From: Casuarius casuarius
Taxonomy: Eukaryota > Chordata > Aves > Casuariiformes > Casuariidae
Direction: 5' to 3'
Length of the DNA: 64,000 bases
Assembly: GCA_003342895.1 (NCBI GenBank)
Contig: PTFA01000091.1
Coordinates: forward strand, 1,623,660 to 1,687,659
Part shown: positions 63,200 through 64,000 of the stretch, piece by piece
Position numbering within the stretch: position 1 is the first letter of the stretch
Layout of the letters: the number at the start of each line of letters is the position of its first letter
Position numbers and translations under genes: made by a program
Notes under the pieces: model-generated
What the model saw: only the letters and a program-made list of their open reading frames with translations
Databases searched by the model: none
Told to the model about the DNA's origin: nothing

Positions 63200-63914
63200 T
63201 TGCAGTGTTACACCTTTATTAACCCCCTTTTTTCTTCCAAATCCTGTACAAGGAAGAGAAGTAATGCTCCCACTTTACACAAAGAAAAATTCACATTGTC
63301 CCATGCTTCCTAACTAGCAATATCCCTTCCAAAAAGGGGGAGATAGGACATATGTGGGCTTACAGTGACAGAGGCACCATCCAATATAATGTCTTTCCAA
63401 GAAACAGGGCAGAAGGCAGTACTTGACTTTTCGGTCACTGTAAACAGTTTGGGCAAACATGATCTTGATGCAATTGATGTTACTGTCTAATGAGACTGAT
63501 GCTGCAGTCCAGCTTTCTCCGCTTCCTTATTATGTGGGAACACAGAGATAACCAGACAGCTGGATCACATACACATCACGTCTCCGTTTTCCAGACCACA
63601 TTCAAGAGCGTACGACTGACAATAGCTTTCCTCCAGTGCAGTGAGAAACCAGATGGCTTCAAGAGACCCAGTCTGCCTCCAAGGTGGCATATGGAATATT
63701 AATTAATAATAGATTAATAGACCTTTCCCCACTTAAAAGTTTAATCTGTTTGTTAGTAGAGCTGTTTGTGCCAAGGAAGTGCTACAACATAATAGTTGCA
63801 TTCAAACAGCCATGTCATCTCTTCAGAGACATCCTTCACAGGCCCTTGAGGAAATCACATCAGAAGGAGCCTGAAGACACAAGAAAAATCACAAAGGCTA
63901 GGGCTCTTTTGTTC
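63200..63914. other. Non-coding stretch to the window edge
   Basis: No gene or recognisable repeat. The frame at 63684-63953 ends in a poly-Phe stretch made by the T-run at 63915. Confidence 0.5.
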
Positions 63915-63935
63915 TTTTTTTTTTTTTTTTTTTTT
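63915..63935. repeat. Poly(T) run, 21 bp
   Basis: Twenty-one T, followed by C/T-rich sequence. The DNA that would identify a retroposon to its right is mostly outside the window. Confidence 0.85.
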
Positions 63936-64000
63936 CTTCCTTTTAAGCAGTAGCCATTTGGAAACTTCAGAGAAGTGGAGGGCAGAGAGGAGGGACAGAT

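Noticed and set aside
1..64000. CRISPR array, operon, integron or phage structure
   Set aside because: No regularly spaced repeats, no dense coding and no ribosome binding sites; the window has vertebrate repeats and non-coding composition throughout.

Overview
The window looks like vertebrate nuclear DNA from a sauropsid. A bird, perhaps a deep-branching one, fits best; a crocodilian or turtle is possible. The DNA is AT-rich and has no protein-coding gene that I can recognise on either strand. The longest open frames (about 120-151 codons) match no family I know, and several lie over old repeats or GC-rich patches. The lineage call rests on decayed MIR SINEs, CR1 LINE 3' ends, tRNA-derived SINE relics, and palindromic elements built around 'gatccaa...ttcagtggg' and 'gtaactcc...tggagttac' cores that I know from archosaur and turtle DNA. 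No young transposon family dominates, which favours a bird. Two single unresolved bases (19720, 29708) show it is an assembled genome sequence.

Layout. 1-39 kb is AT-rich intergenic or intronic sequence with scattered ancient repeats, a fresh tandem duplication of about 115 bp (16404-16634), two adjacent perfect hairpins (18812-18863), and homopolymer runs. 39.2-41.4 kb is the most distinctive part. It holds the first copy of a ~390 bp sequence (39181-39575), followed by a GC-rich islet (about 40.4-41.4 kb) with a GC box and an inverted CCAAT box. 41.4-52.5 kb returns to AT-rich DNA with a CR1 3' end, a MIR and other old repeats. 52.5-53.1 kb holds the second ~390 bp copy, which abuts a short CpG-dense block. 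53.1-64 kb is again AT-rich, with an A-run/G-run tract near 61.6 kb and one segment open on both strands near 62.2-62.5 kb.

The two ~390 bp copies lie 13.4 kb apart and differ, by my hand alignment, at six substitutions plus one 6 bp indel. Four of the six substitutions are CpG transitions. Both copies keep a near-consensus minus-strand 5' splice site and a plausible upstream acceptor, which together bound a 156 bp candidate exon with no frame open throughout. The simplest reading is a recent duplication, or two copies of a mobile element, carrying a non-coding or 5'-UTR exon of a minus-strand transcript. The window therefore probably lies in a gene desert, a long intron or a lncRNA locus. 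No set of genes working together can be described.
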